A DNA stretch of 64,000 nt, taken from positions 1 to 64,000 of the forward strand of contig ONFE01000001.1 of assembly GCA_900316985.1 (NCBI GenBank), written 5' to 3'. The position numbers were made by a program, and so were the translations under genes. Below are positions 41,032 to 49,787 of the stretch, piece by piece. Source of the stretch: an uncultured Prevotellaceae bacterium (GTDB lineage Bacteria > Bacteroidota > Bacteroidia > Bacteroidales > Bacteroidaceae). Numbering within the stretch: position 1 is the stretch's first letter; every line of letters starts with the position of its first letter. Below the pieces are notes generated by a model that worked only from the letters and a program-made list of their open reading frames with translations, was not told the DNA's origin and did not search any database.

Positions 41032-44000
41032 TTAAAAGTTCAACTTGAGACCGAATGTATAAATACGTGAAGAAGGATAGCGATAGTAGTCGATACCCTG
41101 GAGGAGCACGTTTTGTCCATTGGCACCGATTTCAGGATCATAACCGTCGTAACCGGTAATAGTGAATAGGTTCTGCACATTGGCATATACCTGCATCCAG
41201 TCAATCTTCAGTTTACTCAACCACTTCTTCGGCAGGTTATAAGCCAGCGAGAGGCTTTTCAAACGGAGATACGAACCATCTTCCACAAAGCGCGAAGAGA
41301 TACGGTTGTTGTCGTTTTGGCTCTCGCCGCTCACACTGATTCGTTGTGTCTGTGCTGTCTCGGCGTTGATAACATATACATTGCTGATGTCATTAAGCGA
41401 ACCCTCGGGGTTAATCATGCCTATCTGAGCATAATCGTTCACCATCTTGAGCTTGTTGCCCCAAGCAGTGGGGTCGCTGTGCTTCATCTTCACTGCATTG
41501 TAGATGTCGTTACCCACACTACCGTTGATGAAGAAACTCAGTTCGAAGTCGCGCCATGTAATGACGTTGTTGATACCGAAAGTGAAATCGGGATTCGGGT
41601 CGCCGATATACTTACGGTCTGCAGTGGTAATCTTTCCGTCACCGTTCACATCCTCAAAGATATAGTCGCCCACCCAGATACCACGCTGCTGGATAGGATA
41701 CATATCATGGTCAAGATCCTCAGCAGGACGTGCAACGGGGATGCGATTGCCATTCTGATCAAGCAGGAACTCGCCGAGGGAGTTTTTCTGGTAGAAGTCG
41801 TTCTCGTTAGTGAACATACCGATGACATTATAGCCATAAAAGCGTCCCACCGGTCCCCCGATTTCCGACAATGTATAGGTAGAGCCACCATCAGCACTCA
41901 AGTTGCCTGGGATGGTACCCTCAGCACTGCTCAAACCAGTCAGTTTGTTACGGTTAAGAGAGAAGGTAATGCCCGTACGCCATTGCCAATCTTTGTTGGA
42001 AATGTTCACAGTATTCAGTGTAAACTCGATACCCTTATTTTCGATGGCACCCGTGTTCACCTTAGGCGGTGAGATACCCATCCAGCCAGTGTTGTTAATA
42101 ATATAATAAGGTAGGGTGGCATCCATGAGCAGGTTGTCGGTCTTCTTCAAGTAAGCGTCGACAATAAACTCGATTCGGTTGTTGAGGAACGAGAGATCCA
42201 AACCGACGTTCCAAGCCTTCGTTGACTCCCACTTCAGCTCTTCGTTGCCGAAATTACCTGTGAAATAACCAGTACCCCATGCGGTAACAGCGTTCTTCAT
42301 GGCCACGCCATAGGCATAGCTGCCCACGCTCTGGTTACCCACAAGACCCCATCCCAAACGTACCTTGGCATTGCTGAGCCAAGAGTGGGTGCTTTCCATA
42401 AACGGTTCGTTGCTCAAACGCCAAGCCAAAGCCACCGAGGGGAAGTAACCCCAACGGTTATCCGGTCCGAAGCTTGATGAACCGTCTGCACGCAGCGTGG
42501 CGGTCAGGAGGTAGCGGTCTAACATATTATAGTTCAGACGACCGTAGTAAGACTCGATAGCCCAATCAGCCCCCTGGTCGCTATTGGTTGCCGTGCTGGC
42601 ATCACCCACAGAAATACTCTTGACTGCATCGGTGATGTATCCTTTTCTACCCATAGAGTCATTATACCATGCACCTTCCTGTGTCTCGTGTCCAGCCATC
42701 ACTTGGAAATGATAACCTTTGGTTATGTCAAAATCGTAAGTGAGGTACTGCTTAAACGACTCGTATTTGTTACGGGAGTTCCCACGTGTGAGTTGCGACT
42801 CGATATGCTGCTGAGCCGTGTCATAGCTTGGACGGAAAAAGAAGCTCTGTCCCCAGCTGCGGTTGCCACCGTATTCCAAACGCAAGGTAAGACCCTTGAT
42901 CGGTGTCACGTTGGCATAAACATTATAATCGAACTGCTGTCCGTTTCGGTCGTTATCCTTCATCTCGGCCTCGAACAAAGGGTTCGAGTTGTAGTTGTGC
43001 TCCAGATTGGTACCAAAGTCCCAACTGCCATCGGGGTTGCGGGCTGACATATCGGGATATTGCACAAGAGCGGTCTGTATGACATTGTTCTCATCGAAGG
43101 TAATGACCTGTTTCGTGTTCGAATAGGCAGTATTGATGCCTATCTGCAGCCAATCAGTGATTTTCGTGTCAAAGTTGCCGCGGAAAGAGACACGTCTGAA
43201 CGAAGATCCTACACCCACACCATCCTGGTCGAGATAACCACCAGAAAAAGAGTAGTGCATGTCCTTGTTACCACCATTGACGTTGAGTTGGTGGTTGTGC
43301 ATGAAAGCGGTCTTGAACAGTTCATCCTGCCAATTGGTACCATTAGTGAGCAGGCTCTGGTCCAACAGTTCCTCACGTTTTCCATAACCATAAATCTCAG
43401 CTCTCACATTATAGAACTTGGCAAACTCGGGCAGGTTCATTGCCTCAAGGCGTTTGGGCATCGACTGCCAGCCCATGTAACCTTCATAAGTGAGCTTGGC
43501 TTTGCCTTCCTGACCGCGTTTGGTAGTGATGAGCACCACACCGTTAGAAGCACGTGAACCGTAGATAGCGGTGGCGGAGGCATCCTTTAGCACCTCAAGG
43601 CTGGTGATATCGCTGGGATTGATTGACGCCATCACACTAGAATTGTCTGAGGTCTGTCCCGACATGGCTATACCGTCAATCACATACAACGGTTCATTGC
43701 CGTTCAACGAATTGATACCACGAATCTGTACCGAAATACCGCCACCAGGAGCACCGGAGTTCTGAGTAACCTGAACACCAGCGATACGACCCTGCATGGC
43801 CTGCTCGATACTGGTGTTGACACCCTGCTTGATGGCTTCCTCATTGATGGAACTCACGGAACCCGTCAGGTCAGAGCGCTTCATCACGCCATAACCCACG
43901 ACCACCACTTCATCCATCATCTGAGAGTCTTCTGAAATCTGAACGTCAAGTTTTCCGGCGCCATTCACCCTCACCTCTTTGGTCTTGTAACCTACATAGC

Positions 44001-44253
44001 TGATTTCCAACGTGGCACCAGGCCTCACGGATAGCTTGTAGTTACCATCCATGTCTGTGATTGAACCGCTCGAAGCGCCTTTCACTTTCACGGTAGCACC
44101 GATGACCGCTTCTCCATCCTTAGTATCGGTCACCTTGCCATACACATTCACATTCTGCGCCATGATTCCCAACGGAACCATGAGCAGGAGCATGAGCACA
44201 ATATGCCTGCATTGGGCAAACACATGGCTCACATTAGAGCACGTTTCTTTCAT
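41032..44253 (-). CDS. susC: SusC-family TonB-dependent outer-membrane transporter
   Basis: The 1,073-residue protein has a signal segment ending in IMAQ, a CarboxypepD_reg-like domain (VYGKVTDTKDGEAVIGATV), a TonB box (DEVVVVGYG), a plug (SSINEEAIKQGVNTSIEQAM, IRGINS, DASATAIYGSRA) and a long beta-barrel ending in a C-terminal Phe. It imports the oligosaccharides released at the surface using TonB energy. It is the first gene of the susC-susD-SGBP-GH5 operon, from the -7 box at 44313. The ATG at 44253 gives a longer than usual pre-signal; a later start in that lead is possible. Confidence 0.96.
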   Translation of the reverse strand: MKETCSNVSHVFAQCRHIVLMLLLMVPLGIMAQNVNVYGKVTDTKDGEAVIGATVKVKGASSGSITDMDGNYKLSVRPGATLEISYVGYKTKEVRVNGAGKLDVQISEDSQMMDEVVVVGYGVMKRSDLTGSVSSINEEAIKQGVNTSIEQAMQGRIAGVQVTQNSGAPGGGISVQIRGINSLNGNEPLYVIDGIAMSGQTSDNSSVMASINPSDITSLEVLKDASATAIYGSRASNGVVLITTKRGQEGKAKLTYEGYMGWQSMPKRLEAMNLPEFAKFYNVRAEIYGYGKREELLDQSLLTNGTNWQDELFKTAFMHNHQLNVNGGNKDMHYSFSGGYLDQDGVGVGSSFRRVSFRGNFDTKITDWLQIGINTAYSNTKQVITFDENNVIQTALVQYPDMSARNPDGSWDFGTNLEHNYNSNPLFEAEMKDNDRNGQQFDYNVYANVTPIKGLTLRLEYGGNRSWGQSFFFRPSYDTAQQHIESQLTRGNSRNKYESFKQYLTYDFDITKGYHFQVMAGHETQEGAWYNDSMGRKGYITDAVKSISVGDASTATNSDQGADWAIESYYGRLNYNMLDRYLLTATLRADGSSSFGPDNRWGYFPSVALAWRLSNEPFMESTHSWLSNAKVRLGWGLVGNQSVGSYAYGVAMKNAVTAWGTGYFTGNFGNEELKWESTKAWNVGLDLSFLNNRIEFIVDAYLKKTDNLLMDATLPYYIINNTGWMGISPPKVNTGAIENKGIEFTLNTVNISNKDWQWRTGITFSLNRNKLTGLSSAEGTIPGNLSADGGSTYTLSEIGGPVGRFYGYNVIGMFTNENDFYQKNSLGEFLLDQNGNRIPVARPAEDLDHDMYPIQQRGIWVGDYIFEDVNGDGKITTADRKYIGDPNPDFTFGINNVITWRDFELSFFINGSVGNDIYNAVKMKHSDPTAWGNKLKMVNDYAQIGMINPEGSLNDISNVYVINAETAQTQRISVSGESQNDNNRISSRFVEDGSYLRLKSLSLAYNLPKKWLSKLKIDWMQVYANVQNLFTITGYDGYDPEIGANGQNVLLQGIDYYRYPSSRIYTFGLKLNF

Positions 44254-44312
44254 ATTAGTTAAATAATTAGCTATTATTAATCAGTACAGAAAAAACATAG
44301 GTTATTATTTGG

Positions 44313-44320
44313 CAAAATTA
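44313..44320 (-). promoter_or_regulatory. Bacteroidota -7 promoter box (TAATTTTG)
   Basis: The minus strand reads TAATTTTG, 60 bp upstream of the susC ATG. Probable promoter of the SusCD operon. Confidence 0.5.
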
Positions 44321-44414
44321 CAAAAAAAAAACGAGAACCCAACAAACTAAGCATACTTTTTTCACAAAAAGCAAAAAAGCATCAGATTCCGTCAACAAAG
44401 TGTAAGCAAAGATG

Positions 44415-45428
44415 TTATTTTTTTTCGCTCGACTCCCTTATTTTGAGAATCATAGGAACTACTTCCTTGAAGATTCTCTTCTCACCTGCAATATGCTTCA
44501 ACAACAGTTCACAGGCTTTTGTTCCCTGCGCATGGGCCTGATCCATGATGACTGACAGTTTAGGGGTCACATGCGCGGATGTGTCACCGTCAGTGAAACC
44601 GATGATGGCTACATCCTCGGGTATCCGGAGGCCACAGGCCTTAATAGCATCAAAGGCTGCATAGGTGACGATATCATTGAACGCAAGAATTGCATCGGGA
44701 CGATCTTCACGGCGAAGCAGTTCCATAGCTCGCTCACGGGCCACGTCATAGTCAATCTTGTCGCAAACCACCAGCGTACGGTCTATCTCAATTCTATTAT
44801 CTCGCAAGGCTTCCAGATAGCCATGCTTACGACGGCGCACCATGTCCAGATGGTTCGGACCTCCTATGAAAGCAATGCGGCGTGAGCCCGTCTCTATAAG
44901 GTGCTGGGTAGCTTCCTGAGCTGCCACATCCCCGTTACCCACTACCGATGAGAACAGTTCCGGCAGACAAGTGCGGGCGAAAAACACCAACGGAATGCCC
45001 ATATCATGGATATCCTTGAAATGACTGTAATCAACAGTATCCTGAGCCAGACAGGCAATAATGCCTTCCACATGCATATTGATGAAATTATCCACTGCCC
45101 GCTCCTCGCGTTCATGATCCTCATGCGAATTGGCACTAATCACCGAATAGCCATTCTTCACGGCAAAATCTTCAATTCCGTCGAGAACAGCCGCATAGTA
45201 ATGAGTAACCAGATTGGGCACAACCACACCGATAATCCTCGGAGCTTCCTTGCGGAGGCTTTGCGCGAAAGGATTGGGGCGATAGTTCATCTCCTTGGCC
45301 AGCAACTGCACCTTTTCCTTCATCTCATCACCCACCTCATGGGAATTGCGAAGAGCGCGCGAAACCGTTGCAATACTGACACCCAGACGGGCAGCTAAGT
45401 CTTTTAGCGAAGTTCTTCTCTTGTTCAT
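44415..45428 (-). CDS. LacI-family transcriptional regulator
   Basis: The 337-residue protein begins with a LacI helix-turn-helix (SLKDLAARLGVSIATVSRAL with the hinge HEVGDEMKEKV and YRPNPFAQSLRKE), followed by a periplasmic-binding-protein-like effector domain (IIGVVVPNLVTHYYAAVLDG, VVGNGDVAAQEAT, AILAFNDIVTYAAF). It would bind an operator and respond to a sugar ligand, presumably linked to the glycan locus it sits in. A palindrome-containing TGCAAACGTTTACG at 45513-45526 overlaps its own promoter, so autoregulation is likely. Confidence 0.93.
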   Translation of the reverse strand: MNKRRTSLKDLAARLGVSIATVSRALRNSHEVGDEMKEKVQLLAKEMNYRPNPFAQSLRKEAPRIIGVVVPNLVTHYYAAVLDGIEDFAVKNGYSVISANSHEDHEREERAVDNFINMHVEGIIACLAQDTVDYSHFKDIHDMGIPLVFFARTCLPELFSSVVGNGDVAAQEATQHLIETGSRRIAFIGGPNHLDMVRRRKHGYLEALRDNRIEIDRTLVVCDKIDYDVARERAMELLRREDRPDAILAFNDIVTYAAFDAIKACGLRIPEDVAIIGFTDGDTSAHVTPKLSVIMDQAHAQGTKACELLLKHIAGEKRIFKEVVPMILKIRESSEKK

Positions 45429-45486
45429 AAATGAGTAGCCGATAAATAAGTAGTGCCGATAACGGCTTGTTCAATGTTCAACATTG

Positions 45487-45494
45487 CAAAATTA
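45487..45494 (-). promoter_or_regulatory. Bacteroidota -7 promoter box (TAATTTTG)
   Basis: The minus strand reads TAATTTTG, 59 bp upstream of the lacI-type ATG. It matches TAnnTTTG and is the probable promoter of the regulator. Confidence 0.5.
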
Positions 45495-45512
45495 CGTCTT
45501 TTTTTTGATTTC

Positions 45513-45526
45513 TGCAAACGTTTACG
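45513..45526. promoter_or_regulatory. Candidate LacI-family operator
   Basis: TGCAAACGTTTACG contains the palindrome AAACGTTT (45516-45523), the central CG and flanking layout typical of LacI-family operators. It lies about 20 bp from the -7 box of the regulator gene, in the -33 region, so binding would block that promoter. A reverse CAAACGT half lies at 45552-45558. Confidence 0.45.
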
Positions 45527-45570
45527 TTAGAAATTTGCAATAAAATGATACACGTTTGCTTTTTTCATCG

Positions 45571-45667
45571 TAATTTTGCACCCAGAAAATGAGTAATGAA
45601 TAGTTGATAATAAGTTAGTTAGAAAACAAATGCCCAAGATTGTTGTGAAACAATCTTGGTTTTTTTT
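45571..45667 (+). ncRNA. Candidate small RNA divergent from the LacI gene
   Basis: A plus-strand -7 box TAATTTTG (45571-45578) is followed by about 55 bp without a usable coding frame and then a perfect 11 bp hairpin CCAAGATTGTT/AACAATCTTGG with eight T (45634-45667). This predicts a transcript of roughly 80 nt. No coding gene on the plus strand is nearby. It could be a small regulatory RNA or an aborted leader; no expression evidence is available. Confidence 0.4.
45634..45667 (+). terminator. Strong rho-independent terminator on the plus strand
   Basis: Perfect 11 bp stem CCAAGATTGTT/AACAATCTTGG with a 4-base loop and eight T after it. On the minus strand the following bases are not T-rich, so it acts on plus-strand transcription. 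Confidence 0.85.
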
Positions 45668-45713
45668 GCTTTTTGACCTTAAAGCCTTTAAAGTCCATAA
45701 AGACCTTAAGCCC

Positions 45714-46358
45714 CTAAATATAATACTCCGCCGAATCCACCAAGCCAGCCCTCAGCGCATATTTCGTGGCCTCATGCACATTGTTCACGCCCAGTTTGCG
45801 GAAGATGTTCTTTCGGTGCGTATTCACCGTATGAAAACTCGAGAAGCGTTTCTCCGAGATTTCCTTAGTTGTCATGCCTAGCGCTATATCCTTCAGGATT
45901 TCCGTTTCCGTCTTCGTCAGTTTCACATCGTCATCATTGGAAGCAGTCTGCGGCGATATCAGCATTTCGGCTGTTCGTTGGCAGATATAGCGCTGCCCGT
46001 GAAGGGCATAGCGGAGTGCTTCGCGAATCTCAGTCATCGGGCTTTCCTTCAGCACCACGGAAAACTGACTGCTTGAGGCAATGAGCTGCTTGACAAACTC
46101 CATACTCAGGTCCTCGCTGAAAAGAATCCACCTCACATCAGGGAAACGGAGGTTGAAGATGAGCAGTTCATCGGCATCATTGAAATCAAACGTCGTATAA
46201 TCCAGAACCACCACGGCATCCTGACATTCTTTCAGCGCCAACATCAGTTCCGCCTTATCTTCCGTATATTTCGTGTCAATGCCCTCCATAGCCTGACATA
46301 CGAACTGCATGCCGGCGCGAGTGATATCCTGTCTGTCTGCCAATAGTATTCTCCGCAT
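45714..46358 (-). CDS. LuxR/NarL-type response regulator
   Basis: The 214-residue protein has an N-terminal receiver-like domain (RRILLADRQDITRAG; the phospho-acceptor position is in VVVLDYTTFDFND) and a C-terminal LuxR HTH (LTKTETEILKDIALGMTTKEISEKRFSSFHTVNTH). The receiver is unusual in the region after the acceptor Asp, and no partner kinase is adjacent, so it may be an atypical or orphan regulator. It lies between the LacI gene and the second GH2 gene and probably reads from the -7 box at 46391. Confidence 0.85.
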   Translation of the reverse strand: MRRILLADRQDITRAGMQFVCQAMEGIDTKYTEDKAELMLALKECQDAVVVLDYTTFDFNDADELLIFNLRFPDVRWILFSEDLSMEFVKQLIASSSQFSVVLKESPMTEIREALRYALHGQRYICQRTAEMLISPQTASNDDDVKLTKTETEILKDIALGMTTKEISEKRFSSFHTVNTHRKNIFRKLGVNNVHEATKYALRAGLVDSAEYYI

Positions 46359-46390
46359 GTTTTCTACGCCTTATCGATAAAACTCCGCTG

Positions 46391-46398
46391 CAAAAGTA
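46391..46398 (-). promoter_or_regulatory. Bacteroidota -7 promoter box (TACTTTTG)
   Basis: The minus strand reads TACTTTTG, 33 bp upstream of the LuxR-type ATG. Confidence 0.45.
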
Positions 46399-46447
46399 AG
46401 AAAAAATTACAACGTAAACAAATAAAAACGTAAAAAAAAGAAGATTT

Positions 46448-48898
46448 TCAGAAGGTTTCCAAGCGCAAAAGGGCTGACTTCATACCTGCGGAAGAGCACT
46501 CCAAGGTGAGGGGACCTGCATTTTTAGAGCTTTGCACCAATACCTGGGCGTAGCCGTTGAAGGCTTCTACCTGGAACTCGTGACAATCGCTGCTATTGGG
46601 GTGGTCGCTGCCTAACCATGAGGGATTACCATTACCCACACCGAGGATATGGCCTTCGCCCTGCAAACGGAGCGTCAACTCATGACAGGCATCGGGAACC
46701 ACCCTACCCTTCGCATCAAGGAGACTGACGGTGACAACACTCAGGTCACGGCCATCAGCCTGTATCTTCTGGCAATCGGCAGCGAGTTGCAGACGAGCGG
46801 CCTTACCTGTGGTTTCCACAGTTTGGACAAGCTGTTTCTTACCGTTCTTATAACCTACAGCCTTCAGACTTCCGGGCTGATAGACAGTCTCCCATTTCAG
46901 ATGACCGTTGCGGGGCATGGGCTTGCGGCCAAGAGATTTGCCATTGACCGAGAGTTCCACCTCGTCGCAATTACTGTAAGCCCATACTTCCACGGTCTCT
47001 CCCTCATGCCCTTGCAAATTCCAATGGGGGAAGATATGGAGCGTAGGCTCATCAGTCCACCAAGACTTCAAATACCAGGCTTCATCCTTCCAGAATCCGC
47101 AATAGTCGAGGATGCCGAACTCTGAGATGACCGCAGGAAAAGACAGGGGATTAGGCTCGCCACGGTAGTCGAAACCCGTCCAATAGAACAATCCTGAAGC
47201 CCAGTCGTGATCGGCATAGAACTGCCAGCCACGCTCAATAACATTTTCGTAAGGTTGCTTGGAATCGGATAACTGATGATAGTTCATGGAGGGCATGTGG
47301 CCGGGTTGCTGCGGATCATTGAAATAAATGCCGCGTGTGCCGCAACCGGTTGTTTCCTCCGTTCCCACGATCTTCCATTCAGGATGCTCACGACGGTGGT
47401 TTTCCACGTTGTTCTGAGCAATATAGTTATAGCCCACCACGTCGAGCGACTTGATGAGTTGGGAGCCTCCGGCATTAGCCACCGTAGAAGGACGCGTAGG
47501 ATCAAGCAGATGGGTGTAGGCGCGCATGGAAGCTGCCACGCGGATGCCTTGCTCGTTATTCTCGAGTCCCCATTCTTCGTTGCCGTCACTCCACAAGAAG
47601 ACACAAGGATGATTGCGATCTCTCTTAATCATCCGCTCCAGCAGACGAAGGTGTTCGTCATTGATGCCCATCAGTCGGTTCTCATCGATGACGAGTATTC
47701 CTTCACGGTCGCAGATATCAAGTAATGCAGGCGTCATCGGATTATGTGACGAACGGTAGGCATTGCAACCGAACGACTTCAACTGACGGATTCGCCAGGC
47801 AAGTAACGCGTCGGGGATGGCAGCCCCCACTCCGGCATGGTCCTGATGCATATTCACACCCTTGAGTTTCAATGGCTGACCATTGAGCAGGAAGCCTCGG
47901 TCTGCATCAAATGCAATTTCCCTAACGCCTGTAGTGGTAGTGTATTGGTCTATGACCTTCCCTTCCACAGTCACCGTGGTCACCACCTTATATATATAAG
48001 GATGGTCAGGGCTCCAAAGGATGGGGTTCGGAAGCGTCATCACCTGATGGTCGTTGGCAGTCTGCTTAGCCTGCAGTGAAACACTCTGAGCAGAAGTATG
48101 GGTTACTTCCTGTCCCTGTGCATCCAACAACTGATGACGGATTTCGCAACGGGCAGCCATCAGCGCACTGTTAGCCACCTCCGTTTCTACATGAATGTTG
48201 GCAGTCTGATAGGGAGCCTGCAATTCAGCATAGACGAAAGTGCCGAATGGAGCCACGTGCTGCAGGGCCGACTTTTCAAGCCACACATCGCGGTAGATGC
48301 CGGCACCCTCGTAGAACCACCCTTCTTCTAGGGAAGCATCCGCCCGCACGCAAATCAGATTGTCACCTCCATAGTTCACATAGTCGGTCACATCATACAC
48401 CTGTGTAGCATAGCCGCTGGGCTCCGAGCCCATATAGAAGCCATTGAACCATACGGTAGCATTGCGGAAGATACCGTCGAAACGGAGCATGATGTGCTTG
48501 CCCAGATCTTCCTTTCCGATGTTGAACTGCTTGCGGTACCATCCCACACTATGCTCGGGGTACTGATAGCCCACCGTCTTATAGCCGTGAGAATGACTGG
48601 CCTTGGCATCAAATCCGAGGACGGTCACCCAGTCGTGAGGCAACTGGATATCCTGCCATTGGCTGTCATCAAACTTCTGACAATAAGGTCCTTCGTTGTG
48701 AATGGAATTGGCTTTGGTGAGATAGTTGAAATACTCTGTTCCGCATCCGAAATCCTTTGTGGCATCAGCGGCATGGCCGAAAGCAAATTTCCAGCCTTCA
48801 TTCATACGGATAGTCTCACGCTGAGACTGTGCCGAAAGGACAACAGGGAAAAGCAGCGTTATTAACGCCACGACATACTTTAGGTTAAGGGTCTTCAT
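46448..48898 (-). CDS. GH2 family glycoside hydrolase (second)
   Basis: The 816-residue protein has a signal peptide (MKTLNLKYVVALITLLFPVV) and a GH2 layout: IQLPHDWVTVLGF jelly roll, Ig-like domain, barrel from about 335, then DEVELSVNGKSLGRK and a C-terminal Ig-like domain. The acid/base is Glu441 in LWSDGNEEWG and the nucleophile probably Glu514 in VGTEETTG. The Asp before GNE replaces the usual Leu/Ile. It may be a beta-galactosidase acting on the same glycan as the neighbouring operons, or have another GH2 activity. Its promoter box is at 48946. Confidence 0.88.
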   Translation of the reverse strand: MKTLNLKYVVALITLLFPVVLSAQSQRETIRMNEGWKFAFGHAADATKDFGCGTEYFNYLTKANSIHNEGPYCQKFDDSQWQDIQLPHDWVTVLGFDAKASHSHGYKTVGYQYPEHSVGWYRKQFNIGKEDLGKHIMLRFDGIFRNATVWFNGFYMGSEPSGYATQVYDVTDYVNYGGDNLICVRADASLEEGWFYEGAGIYRDVWLEKSALQHVAPFGTFVYAELQAPYQTANIHVETEVANSALMAARCEIRHQLLDAQGQEVTHTSAQSVSLQAKQTANDHQVMTLPNPILWSPDHPYIYKVVTTVTVEGKVIDQYTTTTGVREIAFDADRGFLLNGQPLKLKGVNMHQDHAGVGAAIPDALLAWRIRQLKSFGCNAYRSSHNPMTPALLDICDREGILVIDENRLMGINDEHLRLLERMIKRDRNHPCVFLWSDGNEEWGLENNEQGIRVAASMRAYTHLLDPTRPSTVANAGGSQLIKSLDVVGYNYIAQNNVENHRREHPEWKIVGTEETTGCGTRGIYFNDPQQPGHMPSMNYHQLSDSKQPYENVIERGWQFYADHDWASGLFYWTGFDYRGEPNPLSFPAVISEFGILDYCGFWKDEAWYLKSWWTDEPTLHIFPHWNLQGHEGETVEVWAYSNCDEVELSVNGKSLGRKPMPRNGHLKWETVYQPGSLKAVGYKNGKKQLVQTVETTGKAARLQLAADCQKIQADGRDLSVVTVSLLDAKGRVVPDACHELTLRLQGEGHILGVGNGNPSWLGSDHPNSSDCHEFQVEAFNGYAQVLVQSSKNAGPLTLECSSAGMKSALLRLETF

Positions 48899-48945
48899 GA
48901 CTTAGCAATCAAAAAGTGTATAAGGTCATCATTAAATAGTTGGCA

Positions 48946-48953
48946 CAAAATTA
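48946..48953 (-). promoter_or_regulatory. Bacteroidota -7 promoter box (TAATTTTG)
   Basis: The minus strand reads TAATTTTG, 47 bp upstream of the second GH2 ATG. Confidence 0.5.
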
Positions 48954-49036
48954 TTAATTTCTTTACAAAAATCCAATAATTTTCGTAAGAAGTTTAAGAA
49001 AAAAGCAGAAAAGTACCATCTTTGAGCATTTTTTTG

Positions 49037-49044
49037 TATTTTTG
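49037..49044 (+). promoter_or_regulatory. Bacteroidota -7 promoter box (TATTTTTG)
   Basis: TATTTTTG lies 22 bp upstream of the ATG at 49067, divergent from the GH2 promoter. Confidence 0.5.
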
Positions 49045-49066
49045 CAAATGAAAACAAATAACTAAC

Positions 49067-49726
49067 ATGTCAATACATTCCTGCGCCCAACTCATTACCT
49101 ACGTCAAGCAAATAGGATTCCTGCCCTTGCTGGACAGCGGGATATATGGTTTCTCGGCAGAAAGCGTGGTTGACAGCGACTGCCGCTACGTCATCTTACC
49201 TGACGGAGGATGGGACTGGCCCCTGTGGAAATGGAAAGGACCGGCAGTTACAGACGGGGGACTGGTCTATGGCAAGTTCTTCAACAAGAAGGCGGGATTC
49301 ATCAGCCTTGAATGGTGGCCTGATTTCTACAATTACCGCCGAAGCCGGCATCCCATTCCTGAGGAAGGCACCATCGAAGACAGCATCCTTAACATTCTCC
49401 GCGAGAACGGAAGCCTCATCACCCGCGAACTGCGGGCTGCCTGTGGATTCACGGGCCCGAAGATGCGCAGTAAGTTTGACGGCTACATCACCCGTTTGCA
49501 GATGGGCTGCCATATCGTGACAGAAGATTTTGTGTATCCACGCGATCGCCACAATCATGAATACGGTTGGGGATGGTCGCTGTTGACCACTCCTGAACAA
49601 CTCTACGGCACAGATGCCTGCCATTGTGAGCGTACCCCTGAGGAATCACTTGAGCGCCTTTGGGCACAGTTCCGCAAGATAGTTCCTGAAGCTACAGATG
49701 CTCAAATAAAACGGCTGATTGAGTAA
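49067..49726 (+). CDS. AlkZ/YcaQ-related winged-helix protein
   Basis: The 219-residue protein carries ILRENGSLITRELRAACGFTG followed by KFDGYITRLQMGCHIV, which resembles the winged-helix modules of AlkZ/YcaQ DNA glycosylases, and an aromatic-rich N-terminal half (DWPLWKWKG, KKAGFISLEWWPDFYNYRR). It is shorter than a full AlkZ (about 400 residues) and lacks an obvious catalytic QxQ motif, so activity on DNA cross-links is doubtful. It may be a related DNA-binding protein. It is followed by an SGNH hydrolase gene in the same direction. Confidence 0.6.
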   Translation: MSIHSCAQLITYVKQIGFLPLLDSGIYGFSAESVVDSDCRYVILPDGGWDWPLWKWKGPAVTDGGLVYGKFFNKKAGFISLEWWPDFYNYRRSRHPIPEEGTIEDSILNILRENGSLITRELRAACGFTGPKMRSKFDGYITRLQMGCHIVTEDFVYPRDRHNHEYGWGWSLLTTPEQLYGTDACHCERTPEESLERLWAQFRKIVPEATDAQIKRLIE

Positions 49727-49740
49727 AAACTCTAAACTAC

Positions 49741-49783
49741 AAAACTTTAAAACTATAAAACTTTAAAACTATAAAACTTAAAC
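49741..49783 (+). repeat. 16 bp tandem repeat upstream of SGNH gene
   Basis: AAAACTTTAAAACTAT is present twice in full (49741-49756 and 49757-49772) and then in part (AAAACTTAAAC). It lies just before the ATG at 49788, in the short gap after the AlkZ-like gene. Confidence 0.75.
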
Positions 49784-49787
49784 ATAT

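Noticed and set aside
49741-49783. Short repeats as a CRISPR array
   Set aside because: Units are adjacent, without unique spacers, and no cas gene is present.
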